Shown one piece after another: positions 8,383 to 17,881 of a stretch of DNA of 64,000 bases; within the stretch, counting starts at the first letter, position 1; each line of letters begins with the position of its first letter. Both the position numbers and the translations under genes were made by a program. The DNA is from Bog-473 sp963744225 (GTDB taxonomy: Bacteria; Actinomycetota; Acidimicrobiia; Acidimicrobiales; RAAP-2), in the NCBI GenBank assembly GCA_963744225.1, contig CAVUSV010000004.1:868001-932000 (forward strand). Reading direction: 5' to 3'. The notes beneath the pieces are model-generated. The model was given only the letters and a program-made list of their open reading frames with translations. It was not told the origin of the DNA and did not search any database.

Positions 8383-9174
8383 CTAAATGAAGTCGGCGAG
8401 TCCCTCCCACCCTTGCGGCGGCGAAGCGAGCCGCCAGAACTGCTCGGGGACGCGGCCGTCCATGCGGGCGGTGAGGGCGTGGTCACGCTCGAGTGGGGCG
8501 ATCTGCGACGTGTAGCACCAGATGGCGCGGCGCTTGCGCTCCTCGTCGGGCACGTGCGGCACGATGGCGGGCGTGGGCCAGGGGTGCGAGCGCAACAGCT
8601 TGGCCACTCGCCAGGCCAGCAGACCCGGGATGTGCTTGTAGCCGTGGTCTTCGTAGCAGAACCAAGCGCGGTCGGGCTGCTCCTCGCGCACCCGGAGACA
8701 GGCCTCGTGCACCATCACATGGTCGGGGTTCCCGAGGCCCATGGGGAAGAAGACCGAGGTGGGATTGAGCTCGTCGATGGTGGCACCGAGCACGAGGGCG
8801 ACGTCGTCCGGCTTCGGTCGGTCGGCTGGTTTCAGGTACTGGTGGTCGGGGAAGTCGAGCCAGGTGTAGCCCGACTCGAGGACTGACATGGCGGCCACGT
8901 CCTCCTCCCGCCGCACGGCCACGACGTCGTCGCCGGAGACGAATCCGCCCAGGGCGTCCCACTCCGTCGCTGGCGCGGGGTAGGCCGGTGGTCGTCCGCC
9001 GAGCACCGTGACGACGGTCGTGTTGTGATAGCTGGCGACCAGGTGACCCGCACCCATGGCGGCATCGTCGAAGTGGGGGGAGACCACGACGATGCGGGCG
9101 AGTTCAGTTGGATCGACCTCGCCCCACGTCGGCTCCGCGAAGGCGTCGGTCACGGTTGGATCATACGGGCACAT
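8383..9174 (-). CDS. PIG-L/LmbE-family deacetylase
   Basis: 263 residues from ATG 9174 (MCPYDPTVTDAF). The metal-binding motif is VVVSPHFDDAAMGAGHL (PHxDD) near residue 30, and the C-terminal NPDHVMVHEAC supplies the other His ligand. The family comprises Zn-dependent N-acetylglucosaminyl deacetylases such as MshB and Mca of mycothiol metabolism and BshB; the substrate here is not resolved. It overlaps the MFS gene by 14 bases, suggesting cotranscription, and is the last gene of the minus-strand run. A hairpin terminator candidate follows. Confidence 0.85.
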   Translation of the reverse strand: MCPYDPTVTDAFAEPTWGEVDPTELARIVVVSPHFDDAAMGAGHLVASYHNTTVVTVLGGRPPAYPAPATEWDALGGFVSGDDVVAVRREEDVAAMSVLESGYTWLDFPDHQYLKPADRPKPDDVALVLGATIDELNPTSVFFPMGLGNPDHVMVHEACLRVREEQPDRAWFCYEDHGYKHIPGLLAWRVAKLLRSHPWPTPAIVPHVPDEERKRRAIWCYTSQIAPLERDHALTARMDGRVPEQFWRLASPPQGWEGLADFI

Positions 9175-10405
9175 CGTCGATCTCGCCTGCCACGTAGTGG
9201 CGGAAGGCCGGCATGATCGCACCGATCACGACGGCGCCCGCGATGCAGGCGAGTCCGCCTGAGACAACAGAGAATTCGACGCTCGTGAGCGTGGCAACCG
9301 CACCCGACTCCATGTCACCGAGGCGTGGCCCTCCTTGCACGACGGCCATCTGGATGGAGGACATGCGGCTCCGGAAGCGTTCGGGGATGGAGGACTGCAG
9401 CATGGTGTTGCGCAAGACGGCCGAGATCACATCGGCCCAGCCGGCCACCGCGAGCAGGACCAGGCCGACCCAGAGTGTGTCGACCAATCCGAACACCGCG
9501 ATCGCCGCGCCCCAGAGCGAGACCGCCACGATCACCGCCCAGCCCTGGCGCCGCAGGTGGGCGACCCAGCCGGTGGTCACCGCTCCCGCGAGGGCACCGA
9601 CACCGGGTGCGGCGTAGAGGAAGCCGAGCGTGATGGTGCCGCCTCCGAAGACGGAGCCCGCCATGGCCGGGAAGAGGGCCCGCGGCATGCCGAACACCAT
9701 GGCGTTGATGTCGATGAGATAGACGCCCTGAAGCGCCTGGCGCGAGCGCAGGTAGCGCAGGCCCTCCTTTGTCGACTGCCATGGCGAGAGTCCGCCGCTG
9801 CCCTCTGCCGGGGGAATGGGCTGGAGCATGGCTGAGGCGATGCAGGCCACGACGAAGGAGAGCGCATCGAGCGAGTACACGAGGGGCAGCCCGATACGCA
9901 GCAAGATGCCGGAGAGCGCGGGCCCGACCACCGTCCCCAGCTGGATGATGATCTGCATCATCGCGAAGGCGGCGGTGAGGTGACGGCGTTCGACCAGACC
10001 GGGCACGGACGCCATGCGGGCGGTGTTCGAGAACCCCATCAGGCCGGCGGCCACGGAGCTGACGACGTACAGCGCGACGAGGGACGGGTGGGCCACGGCG
10101 GCATTGAGCGCCATGGCCGCGCTGGTCAGGATCATGGCGGCCGACGTCCACACCATGATCCCGCGCCGGTCGATCCTGTCGCCGATCGGCCCAGCCGACA
10201 GGGCCCCCGCCAGGAAGGGGATGAGCTGCGCCAGGCTGATGGCGCCCACCTGCAGCGAGGAGTGGGTCATGGCATAGACCTGATAGGGGATGGCCACGAC
10301 CGTGAGCTGCGTCCCCAGCATGGAGATGAGCTGTCCGGTGAACAGGAGCCGGAAGTCGCGGCTCTCCCGCAGCGGGGAGGTGTCCACCAGGATCCGGCCC
10401 GGCAT
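9161..10405 (-). CDS. MFS transporter (EntS-like exporter family)
   Basis: 414 residues with about 11-12 hydrophobic segments. The start MPGRILVDTSPLRESRDFRL followed by LLFTGQLISMLGTQLTVVAI is characteristic of the MFS_3/EntS-like group, as is the loop GDRIDRRGIMVW after the second helix (motif A). Members export siderophores or drugs; no substrate is visible here. It is an inner-membrane protein. It overlaps the PIG-L gene and lies 62 bases downstream of the SDR gene. Confidence 0.85.
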   Translation of the reverse strand: MPGRILVDTSPLRESRDFRLLFTGQLISMLGTQLTVVAIPYQVYAMTHSSLQVGAISLAQLIPFLAGALSAGPIGDRIDRRGIMVWTSAAMILTSAAMALNAAVAHPSLVALYVVSSVAAGLMGFSNTARMASVPGLVERRHLTAAFAMMQIIIQLGTVVGPALSGILLRIGLPLVYSLDALSFVVACIASAMLQPIPPAEGSGGLSPWQSTKEGLRYLRSRQALQGVYLIDINAMVFGMPRALFPAMAGSVFGGGTITLGFLYAAPGVGALAGAVTTGWVAHLRRQGWAVIVAVSLWGAAIAVFGLVDTLWVGLVLLAVAGWADVISAVLRNTMLQSSIPERFRSRMSSIQMAVVQGGPRLGDMESGAVATLTSVEFSVVSGGLACIAGAVVIGAIMPAFRHYVAGEIDDVPV

Positions 10406-10467
10406 GGCAGCAGCCTACGGTCGGTTGGTCGGCCGGTCGGGCCGGGCGGAACCCACCCGGCGGATGG

Positions 10468-11283
10468 TCAGGAGAGCTGCCGGCCGAGATCTCTGACCGA
10501 GATGTCCCAGGCCGCAGGCCAGTCTCTGGTGCGGAGCAACGCGTCGCTTCCTCCGTCGCAGAAGACCACCGATCCGCAGAAGAACGCGCCGTCGGGACCG
10601 AGCAGGAACTCCACGAGTGCGGCGATCTCCTCGGGCCGGCCCGGACGCCCCACCGGAATCGGGAGCAAGTCGAGCAGCGGCCCCGTCTCGGGATCAGCCC
10701 GCATGGCCCCGACCATCGGGGTGTCGATCATGCCGGGCGCAATGGCATTGAGCCGGAGGCCCGTCCCGGCCCACTCGGGTGCCGTGCGCCGAACCCAGTG
10801 CGCCACCGCCAACTTGGTGGCCGGGTACGTCACCATCGAACCCCTGGCGTCGGCGATGCGCATGCTCAGATCCTCGTCGTGATCCAGACATGCCTCGACC
10901 AGGTCGGCGGGGATGCCCGGCTGGACCGTGGTCGAGTTCGAGCTGATGGCCACGGCCCCGCCACCCGGTGCCAGGAGCGGGCGCAGCCCATTGAGGACGT
11001 CAACCGTGCCGAAGTAATTCACTGCGGCGAGCAGCGACCCGGCCCGGTCCGGTGCGCCGGCCAGCCCGGCGCAGGTCACGACGCCGGCGAGCTCGCCGGC
11101 GCAGCGCCCCCCCACGTCGGCGACGGCGGCGGAGCGCCCTTCTGCAGTCCCGAGGTCCGCCACCACGTCGGCCTCCGCTCGGTCGACGCCGATGACGAGG
11201 TATCCCGCGGCACCCAGCCGGGCCGCGGTGGCCGCACCGATCCCGGAGGCGGCACCGGTGACGACGACGTGCCGGTCAGGCAG
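10468..11283 (-). CDS. Short-chain dehydrogenase/reductase with no conventional start codon
   Basis: The Rossmann motif VTGAASGIGAATAARLGAAG, the SSNS segment and the catalytic YPATK are all present, followed by LNAIAPGMIDTPMV and the C-terminal GSVVFCDGGSDAL, so this is a classical SDR. The 271-residue reading begins CTG CCT GAC CGG CAC (LPDRHVVVTG). No ATG, GTG or TTG lies between the upstream in-frame stop and the nucleotide-binding loop; the first GTG lies after it and would delete the cofactor site. Either CTG is used or the start codon is altered. It overlaps the peroxiredoxin stop by eight bases. Confidence 0.75.
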   Translation of the reverse strand: MPDRHVVVTGAASGIGAATAARLGAAGYLVIGVDRAEADVVADLGTAEGRSAAVADVGGRCAGELAGVVTCAGLAGAPDRAGSLLAAVNYFGTVDVLNGLRPLLAPGGGAVAISSNSTTVQPGIPADLVEACLDHDEDLSMRIADARGSMVTYPATKLAVAHWVRRTAPEWAGTGLRLNAIAPGMIDTPMVGAMRADPETGPLLDLLPIPVGRPGRPEEIAALVEFLLGPDGAFFCGSVVFCDGGSDALLRTRDWPAAWDISVRDLGRQLS

Positions 11284-11734
11284 CGCGGCGTGCCTTCAGC
11301 AGCGCCAGCGCCTTGTCGGCGTGGGAGCCCATGGAAACCTCGCTGTGGATCACGTCGAGAATGGTGCGGTCGGAGTCGATGACGTAGGTGACCCGCTTGT
11401 TCGGAAGGAAACTTGCACCACGCTTTGCTCCGAGCTCTGCGGCGACCGCCCGGTCGGGGTCGGAGAGTAGGGGAAAACCGAGCGACTCCTTCTCGTCGAA
11501 GAGCTTCTGCTTCTCGACGGTGTCGGCACTGATGCCGACCGGCTGCGCTCCGACGGCGGCGAACTCGGCGGCCAGGTCCCGGAAATGACAGCTCTCCTTT
11601 GTGCAGCCGTACGTCATCGCGGCCGGGTAGAAGAAGAGCACGACGGGCCCCTGGGCCAAGAAGCCGCTGAGCGTGCGCGGGGTACCGGACTGGTCGGGGA
11701 GCTCGAAGTCGGGAGCGACGTCGCCTTTGTGCAT
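11276..11734 (-). CDS. bcp: Thioredoxin-dependent peroxiredoxin (Bcp/PrxQ)
   Basis: 152 residues, starting MHKGDVAPDFELPDQSGTP. The peroxidatic cysteine lies in MTYGCTKESC and the resolving cysteine five residues later, the Bcp/PrxQ arrangement. It reduces hydroperoxides in the cytoplasm using thioredoxin. The ATG at 11734 is preferred over earlier in-frame codons because those read as a shadow of the response regulator. It overlaps the SDR gene downstream and starts 37 bases after the response regulator stop, so regulator and peroxidase may share a transcript. Confidence 0.9.
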   Translation of the reverse strand: MHKGDVAPDFELPDQSGTPRTLSGFLAQGPVVLFFYPAAMTYGCTKESCHFRDLAAEFAAVGAQPVGISADTVEKQKLFDEKESLGFPLLSDPDRAVAAELGAKRGASFLPNKRVTYVIDSDRTILDVIHSEVSMGSHADKALALLKARRAA

Positions 11735-11771
11735 CCGCTCAATGTAGAGCGGATGGCGCGATCGTGCCCGG

Positions 11772-12518
11772 CTAGGCCTCGAAGCGGAATCCCACGCCGC
11801 GCACGGTGACCAAGTGGCGTGGGTTGGCCGGATCCGGCTCGACCTTGCGCCGCAGCCGCTTGATGTGGGTGTCGAGGGTGCGGGTGTCGGTGAGTTCCTG
11901 GTCCCACCAGAGTCGGTCGATGCACCAGTCGCGGGTGACGACCTGACCACTGTGTGACATCAGGAGGGCGAGGAGGTCGAACTCCTTGCGGGAGAGGTCC
12001 ACGGGAGTCTCGTTGACCGTCACCTCGCGGCGGCCGGCGTCAAGACGCACCGGGCCGACGGTGAGGACCTCTTCGTGGTGCTCCGCCACGGCCACGCCGC
12101 GGCGCAACACCGCCCGCATGCGTGCGACGAGCTCGCGCAAGCGGAACGGCTTCGCCACGTAGTCGCTGGCGCCGAGCTCGAGACCGAGCACGATGTCGAC
12201 CTCGGAGTCGCGTGCCGTCACCATGATGATGGGAACGGGCTTCAGGCTGCGCATCTGCTGGCAGATCTCGATGCCGGACTGGTCGGGCAACATGACGTCG
12301 AGGAGGACCAGATCGGGGTGCACCCGATGGAAGAGGCGCAGCGCTTCATGCCCGTCCCCGGCGGCCTCGACGGCGAAACCCTCGCGGGTCAGGCCCGATG
12401 CCAGGGCCTGGCGGTAGGACTCCTCGTCGTCCACGACGAGAACCAGAGGTCGGTTGTCCCGCGACGGCCCGGTTGACGGGGACCGGCCGCTCGGCGCCGG
12501 TGCGTTTGCGATCGCCAC
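11772..12518 (-). CDS. OmpR/PhoB-family response regulator
   Basis: 248 residues. An N-terminal extension of about 23 residues precedes the receiver domain (VLVVDDEESYR; phospho-acceptor D74 in LLDVMLP; ARDSE; KPFRLRELVAR). The C-terminal winged helix is clear (LSRKEFDLLALLMSHSGQVVTR, TLDTHIKRLRRKVEPDP). The layout resembles RegX3/MtrA regulators. No histidine kinase is next to it, so it is an orphan in this window; the partner kinase is unknown. The peroxiredoxin gene immediately downstream is a plausible cotranscribed target. Confidence 0.92.
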   Translation of the reverse strand: MAIANAPAPSGRSPSTGPSRDNRPLVLVVDDEESYRQALASGLTREGFAVEAAGDGHEALRLFHRVHPDLVLLDVMLPDQSGIEICQQMRSLKPVPIIMVTARDSEVDIVLGLELGASDYVAKPFRLRELVARMRAVLRRGVAVAEHHEEVLTVGPVRLDAGRREVTVNETPVDLSRKEFDLLALLMSHSGQVVTRDWCIDRLWWDQELTDTRTLDTHIKRLRRKVEPDPANPRHLVTVRGVGFRFEA

Positions 12519-12949
12519 GCCGTGTTCAGTCTCAGGCAGCGTCGTGGGGGACCGGGGGCGGTGGGAAGCTGAGAGAGGCAGGCGACGACGGCCGACGGGG
12601 GGTCGATCGCACCGACGTCGCCTGAGTGCGCGGGGAGGCGAACTCCCGCGCCTTGGTGACCAACGACCCGATGAGCCCGGTGCGGTGTGAGCGCGCCGGC
12701 CGGATCATGATGACCTCGGCCAGAGTGTCCTGGCCGCGATGGCAGGCCGACGCGGGACTGGAACGGAGATCCCGGCCGGTGTGATCCATGTGTTGATTCA
12801 CGCTCGCCATCGACCGTCACGCTACGGAGTGGAGGTGAACGTGCCGTGAAACCGTTGCAACCAACAAGTGTGCTGAAGATGAACTCTTTCCCGCTTGGGT
12901 CCTGCTCAGGAGCATTACGCTGCGCTGACACTCGAGTGGGAGGTGCCCG
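12519..12949. other. Intergenic region between response regulator and PPOX gene
   Basis: 430 bases between divergent genes. A 92-codon frame (12532-12810, minus) is Ser/Pro/Arg-rich, has no Shine-Dalgarno and no recognisable motif, so it is not called. The plus-strand PPOX gene has a good Shine-Dalgarno (GGGAGG, around 12938). No convincing promoter pair was identified. Confidence 0.4.
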
Positions 12950-13450
12950 ATGACGGAGGCCATGGGCCACGGCGTGAACCAGCGGAAGGCCATACAGATG
13001 ACACCGGCCGAGGTGGACACCTTCCTCTCGGAGCGGCGGGCGATGACGATGTGCTCGCTCTCCTCGGATGGCTCCATCCACGCGGTGGCCATGTGGTACG
13101 GCTTCTTGGACGGCTGCGTCACCGTGGAGACCAAGGCCAAGTCGCAAAAGGTGAGGAACCTGCGTCGCGATCCCCGGCTCACGCTCCTCTTCGAGGATGG
13201 CGACTACTACGAGGAGCTGCGGGGCGTGGAGCTGGTCGGCGCGGCGGAGATTGTCGAGGACCCCGAGAAACTGTGGACGCTGGGGGTCAGCGTCTTCGAG
13301 CGTTACTACGCCCCGTATTCCGACGAACTCAAGCCGTTCATTGAGACGATGTTGCACAAGCGGGTGGCCGTCAAGCTCCGGGTGGAACGGACGGTGAGCT
13401 GGGACCATCGCAAGCTCGGGCTGCCGCCGACGCGCCCGGCCTCTGCGTGA
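12950..13450 (+). CDS. Pyridoxamine 5'-phosphate oxidase-family (PPOX/F420 split-barrel) protein
   Basis: 166 residues. The split-barrel flavin/F420-binding fold is visible in MTPAEVDTFLSERRAMTMCS, HAVAMWYGFLDGCVTVET and KAKSQKVRNLRRDPRLTLLFE, the last being the characteristic phosphate-binding strand. The ATG at 12950 has GGGAGG 6-7 bases upstream. Members are F420- or FMN-dependent reductases or small-molecule binding proteins. Its stop overlaps the GTG of the DUF2505 gene (GTGA), so the two are translationally coupled. Confidence 0.85.
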   Translation: MTEAMGHGVNQRKAIQMTPAEVDTFLSERRAMTMCSLSSDGSIHAVAMWYGFLDGCVTVETKAKSQKVRNLRRDPRLTLLFEDGDYYEELRGVELVGAAEIVEDPEKLWTLGVSVFERYYAPYSDELKPFIETMLHKRVAVKLRVERTVSWDHRKLGLPPTRPASA

Positions 13451-13941
13451 AGTTCCGGGTCCGACAGTCGGTCGCGGTTCCGCCGCAGCAAGCAGTCAGG
13501 GCCTACGGTTTGCCGGCCTTCTACGAGAGCCGTCCCAGCCGCGACGACATTGCCGTGCTCGGAGTCGTCCGCCACGATGACGCGGGTTCCCGGATCCACA
13601 TCGAGGTCCGTTTCGCGTTCACCGGGTCGGTGTCGCCGGCGGTTCGTGCCGTGATCGACCCCGACAAGATGTCGTGGGTGACGAAGACCGAGGTGCTGCC
13701 CGAGGAGGGACGCACCGTCTGGGAGGTCCTGCCCGACCATTACCCGGACCGGCTCGACGCCCGCGGGACCTACCGCTTTACGCAAGGCGACGACGGACCC
13801 GCCAGCACCATCGTCGAGGTGGACGGCCAGTTCAACGTGCGCGTGCCCATCGTCGGGCGCTCGGTCGAGCGGGTCATCGTCTCTGGCCTGCGTGCGTACA
13901 TCGAGGACGAGGTCTCGAGCATCCCCGACTTGGCACGGTGA
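13447..13941 (+). CDS. DUF2505 family protein
   Basis: 164 residues from a GTG start overlapping the previous stop. It begins KFRVRQSVAVPPQQAVRAYG and has alternating beta strands with a C-terminal helix (VPIVGRSVERVIVSGLRAYI), the pattern of DUF2505 and the wider START/SRPBCC hydrophobic-ligand-binding superfamily. No catalytic residues are identifiable. It is coupled to the PPOX gene and convergent with the wax-ester synthase gene, four bases apart. Function unknown. Confidence 0.8.
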   Translation: MKFRVRQSVAVPPQQAVRAYGLPAFYESRPSRDDIAVLGVVRHDDAGSRIHIEVRFAFTGSVSPAVRAVIDPDKMSWVTKTEVLPEEGRTVWEVLPDHYPDRLDARGTYRFTQGDDGPASTIVEVDGQFNVRVPIVGRSVERVIVSGLRAYIEDEVSSIPDLAR

Positions 13942-13944
13942 GAC

Positions 13945-15353
13945 TCAGCGTGGCGGCTGTTCACTCGCCTTGAGCATCTGTGTCATCCCGTCTTCGATCG
14001 CGCCAGCGAGGACGTCAATGTCCGGCGTCGAGTCGTAGTCCCCGGTGATCCCGAAATTGACTTCGCCGTCGTAGGAGAAAATGGCGATGGCGAGACGGAT
14101 CTGCCCGCCGAGCGGCACGTAGGGAAAGGCTCGGATCATGCGCCGCCCGGCGGCGTACAGCGGAAATTGGGGTCCCGGGACGTTCGTCGTGACCGTGTTG
14201 ACGTTGCGCTGTCCGGCCCGCGTGGCCAATCGCATGCCCAGGGCGAGCAGCATGGGCGGCGCGAAGCCCGACATGGATGTCAACGCTTCACCGGCCATCG
14301 CCTGCTTGGACTCCTTCAGGTCCTTCATCTGCTCGGTGATCACGTGCAGCCGCAGGACAGGATCTTCGATGTCAACGGGAAGCTCGGCGAACATCGCGGA
14401 GACCTTGTTCTCGAACGTCCCGTCCCCACCGCCTTGCCTGACACGTCGCGTGGCCGGACGGATACAGGCACCAGGGTGCGCACGACGCGCTCGATGTCCT
14501 CGCCACGCGACAGCAGCAGCTCGCGGAACCCGTTGGTGATGCTCGCCAAGACAACGTCGTTGAAGGTTCCTCCGAGTGCCTTGCGCACCTGCTTGATCTC
14601 CTCCACCGACGTCGTGGCCCAGGCGTAGCGCCGGTGGGGTCCGAGTGGTCCGTTGAGGCTCGAAAGCGGTGTCGGGCGGACGAGCCCGCTCAGCGAGAAG
14701 AGGCCCCCGGCGACCTCCAGCACGTACCCCGCCATCCGGCGGACGGCGCGGGCCTGCGCCCGCGCCGCGCGCAGTTGCTCGTAGGGCGACCGCACGACAT
14801 TCTCCAGTGCATCCACCATGAGCTGGAGCCCCGATGGCTCCGGGTGGGGTGTCCAGACCGAAGGCGCGGCCCGCTCGGCCTCGGGGCTGCGGTCCATGAT
14901 GACGGCCAGCAGGTCGGTGCCCGACACCCCGTCGACCAACGCGTGATGTGTTTTGGCCAGGATGGCCCATCGTTCGTCCTCGAGCCCCTCGACCACCCAG
15001 ATCTCCCACAAGGGTTTCGAGCGGTCGAGCTGCTGCGCCATCACGCGACCCACCAGCCTGCGCAGCTCGCTCTCACCGCCCGGAGCGGGCAGCGCGGTAT
15101 GGCGCACGTGGTACTCGATGTTGAAGTGCGGGTCGTCAACCCACACCGGCCGCCCGAGCTCGAGGGGGACGAACTTGACTTTCTGGCGGTAGCGCGGAAC
15201 GAGCTCGAGCTTGGCCGCCACCATGGTGACGATGGCGGCGAACGGAGGCGGCGGACCTTCGAAGATGGCAACCGACGCGATGTGCATGTGTGACACGTGG
15301 TCCTCGAGGTGCAGGAAGGACGTGTCCAGGGGGCTCAGGCGGTCAGAACTCAT
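13945..15353 (-). CDS. Wax ester synthase / diacylglycerol acyltransferase (WS/DGAT), frameshifted
   Basis: ATG 15353 has GGGAGG five bases upstream and begins MSSDRLSPLDTSFLHLED, the classic WS/DGAT N-terminus. The catalytic HHxxxDG motif is HHALVDG at residues 136-142. Near 14418 the frame breaks at VGTG in a short G run; adding one G restores VGTGTFENKVSAMFAELP and the conserved C-terminal half with NVPGPQFPLYAAGRRM and PLGGQIRLAIAIFSYDGEVNFG. Rejoined, the product is about 470 residues, normal for the family. It esterifies acyl-CoA to alcohols or diacylglycerol for storage lipid. It lies near a patatin-type lipase. Confidence 0.88.
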
Positions 15354-15418
15354 TGACCCTCCCTTCACAGGCTCTTGCCGCGCGAACGCTACTACCGGGA
15401 GAAGGCGGACCTCCTCTG

Positions 15419-16435
15419 TCAGCCGGCGGTCGCCGCGGCTCGGGGGCGGCCGAGGGACGCAAGGTCGGGAATGGCGAGAATCCTCTCGCGGGTTTCCTCA
15501 TACGCGGCTTCGATGACACGCCGGCTCCGGTCTTCCGCCATGGTCAGCAGCCCCATCGCACGGAGCGACTCGGCGCCGGGCTCCAGTGTGATCACCGTGG
15601 ACCCCGCCTCCTCCAACCGTGCGATCTCCCGTTCCATGCGGCGGTGCACGGCCCGGCGCAGCAGGCCGTCGGCCCCGTTGGCGTTGCCCCGGGCCGCCGA
15701 CATGGAGGAGAGAATGACCACCAGCTCGAGACCCTCCGTCTTCAGCACATCCGCATTGGTGACCGAATGGACGCCGCCATCGACGTACTCGGTCCCGTCG
15801 ATACGGACCGGTTGGAAGTAGCCGGGGATGGCGCAAGAGGCGAGGACGGCGGGAGCCAACCGCGTCGGTGGGGCGCCGGCCCGACCGAAGACGACTCGGG
15901 CTCCGTCCGACCGGCGCACCGCGCAGATGCGCAGGCCATCGGGCCAGCGGGCCCCGATGTGTTCGTCCAGTCCGCGCGCCCGCTCGGAGATGTCGATCTG
16001 TCCCCGGGGGAGGAGCGTCATGGCCGCGACCTCGGGGCGGAAGGCCAGTGGGCGCCGAGCCACCCGGGTCAGCAGGGCCGGCGACGGAAGGTTCCAAGGA
16101 CGCAGCAGCGATCGGAACGAGGGTGCTGGCAGCGGCCCGGCGTCGGCGGGAAGGATGCGGCGCAGAATGGCGCCGCCACGACGCGAGGTGGACTCGCCGT
16201 AGAGCGATGCCGCCAGGTCGGTGGCGGGCACGCCGACCCGCAGCGCCGCGCCGGTGACCGAACCCGCCGAGGTACCCACGATGATGGATGCACCGCGTGG
16301 GTCCCAGCCGGCCTCTCGCTGGAGCGCCGCGAGGACGCCGGCCTGGTAGGCCTGGCCGACGACGCCGCCGGCCCCGAGCACGAGGCCGACTGACCGAGCC
16401 TTCCGGCTGTCGAATATCCCGCGGATCACGTTCAC
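15419..16435 (-). CDS. Patatin-like phospholipase
   Basis: 338 residues. The oxyanion loop is LVLGAGGVVGQAYQAGVL, the nucleophile elbow GTSAGS (Ser near residue 57) and the catalytic Asp DGGVHS near residue 219, giving the Ser-Asp dyad of bacterial patatins. These hydrolyse acyl esters of lipids and occur in mycobacteria alongside lipid storage enzymes; the WS/DGAT gene next door fits. No signal peptide is seen, so it is probably cytosolic or membrane-associated. The gap to the acyltransferase start is 65 bases. Confidence 0.88.
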   Translation of the reverse strand: MNVIRGIFDSRKARSVGLVLGAGGVVGQAYQAGVLAALQREAGWDPRGASIIVGTSAGSVTGAALRVGVPATDLAASLYGESTSRRGGAILRRILPADAGPLPAPSFRSLLRPWNLPSPALLTRVARRPLAFRPEVAAMTLLPRGQIDISERARGLDEHIGARWPDGLRICAVRRSDGARVVFGRAGAPPTRLAPAVLASCAIPGYFQPVRIDGTEYVDGGVHSVTNADVLKTEGLELVVILSSMSAARGNANGADGLLRRAVHRRMEREIARLEEAGSTVITLEPGAESLRAMGLLTMAEDRSRRVIEAAYEETRERILAIPDLASLGRPRAAATAG

Positions 16436-16645
16436 GCTCTCTTTCTATCCGCCGGCCGAATGGTCCACACCCGATTCCCCCCCCCGCCCCGGAGGACCTT
16501 CTCGAAACTATCAACAGCCCTGTTTACAGTGTAGAGAAAATGCCCCGCCCGGGTCGATCGAGCGCAGTTGCTCCAATGGGGGATGCAGGAGCGACCCGCC
16601 CAGGCGACTCCCTAAGGTGGCCGGGTCGAAGTGGCCGGGAGGAGC

Positions 16646-17755
16646 ATGACGGAGACCATCAGGCTCGTCGTCGCCGCCGGTGGCGTCGTGCTTATCGTCG
16701 GAATGCTGAGCGATGCCGTCGCGACCCTGATCGTGACCCAGGGCCAGAGCGGGCTCTGGCGTCCGACGCGGCTCTTCTACGCCGCCACCTGGCGCGGCGG
16801 CGCGCCGGACGGCCGCACGCCTGCCCGATCGCGCGGTGAGTACGTCTTGCACGTCTATCCGGCGCTCTCGCTGCTCGGCCTGCTCGTCGTCTGGCTGGCC
16901 GGCCTCATGATCGGCTGGTCCCTGGTCTACTGGGGACTGGACCAGCACGTCGCAGGGACGCGGGACTGGGGGACCCTCGTGTACTACGCGGGCACCTCCC
17001 TGGTGACGCCGGTCTTCGGGTCGGCGCATGGCGCGCTCGTGCGCATGCTCACGTTGCTCGAGACCCTGACTGGGGTGGTGACGATCGCGCTCATGATCTC
17101 GTACCTCCCCGCCCTCTATGGCGCCTACAGCCGCCGAGAGGCCCGGTTGCTGACGCTCGACGACCCCGCGGGCGGACGCATCACTCCGGTGCGGGTGATC
17201 GCTGTCAACGCCCCGGGTGGTGACGTCGAATTGCTGTACCGATCGATGGCGGAATGGCAGATGTGGACGGCGGACCTCCTGGAGAGCCATGTGTCCTACC
17301 CCATGCTGGCGCTCTTCCGGTCCCAGCATCCCGGCCAGTCCTGGGTCACCGCGCTCGGGGTGGTGACCGACGCCGCCACGCTGACATCGGCCTGCGTTGC
17401 AGGAGCACAGAACCGCGAGCCGTACTTCCTGTACCGCCGCGGGCGACGCGCCATCGTGGAGATCTCGAGCCGCCTCCACGTCCCGGCGACGGTCGCGCCC
17501 GCCACCTGGCTGGTCGAGGAGAACTTCGCGCTGGCCTGGGCGCAGCTCGTCGAGCTCGGCGTCCCCCTCCGCGACAAGGACCAGGCATGGGCGGACCTGC
17601 AGACACTGCGCGGGACGTACGGGGACCAACTCGAGCGCCTGATCGATTTTCTGGTGGCACCCCGCGGGTTCTGGGGCGACTCGGCAGAAGAAACGGTCGC
17701 AGAGGAGGTGGCCCAGGCCGCCAGCGAGGCCAGGAGGAAGGCGCGCACCCGCTAG
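16646..17755 (+). CDS. Integral membrane protein of unknown function (possible ion-channel-like)
   Basis: 369 residues from ATG 16646, preceded by GGGAGGAGC. Hydrophobic segments are near residues 5-30, 70-95, 115-130 and 135-160, followed by a ~200-residue soluble C-terminal region rich in Trp, Leu and Glu and a basic tail (ARRKARTR). The short loop YYAGTSLVTPVFGSAHGALVR between helices recalls a pore-loop arrangement, but no canonical K+ filter is present. Neighbours give no functional clue. The upstream 210 bases contain an AT-rich patch (16505-16540) that may hold the promoter. Confidence 0.7.
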   Translation: MTETIRLVVAAGGVVLIVGMLSDAVATLIVTQGQSGLWRPTRLFYAATWRGGAPDGRTPARSRGEYVLHVYPALSLLGLLVVWLAGLMIGWSLVYWGLDQHVAGTRDWGTLVYYAGTSLVTPVFGSAHGALVRMLTLLETLTGVVTIALMISYLPALYGAYSRREARLLTLDDPAGGRITPVRVIAVNAPGGDVELLYRSMAEWQMWTADLLESHVSYPMLALFRSQHPGQSWVTALGVVTDAATLTSACVAGAQNREPYFLYRRGRRAIVEISSRLHVPATVAPATWLVEENFALAWAQLVELGVPLRDKDQAWADLQTLRGTYGDQLERLIDFLVAPRGFWGDSAEETVAEEVAQAASEARRKARTR

Positions 17756-17881
17756 CGGTGCACCGGAGCGACGGACCGGCCGGTACTCTCCGGCAGGTAT
17801 GGAACGGGCCGGCTTTCCCGACGCAGCGCCGTCTGCCGGCGCCGGTCACCCGGGCCGCGCGGTGTCGCGGAAGGGCTAGCG

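Noticed and set aside
12532..12810. 92-codon frame on the minus strand
   Set aside because: No Shine-Dalgarno, Ser/Pro/Arg-rich composition and no motif; looks like chance in GC-rich DNA.
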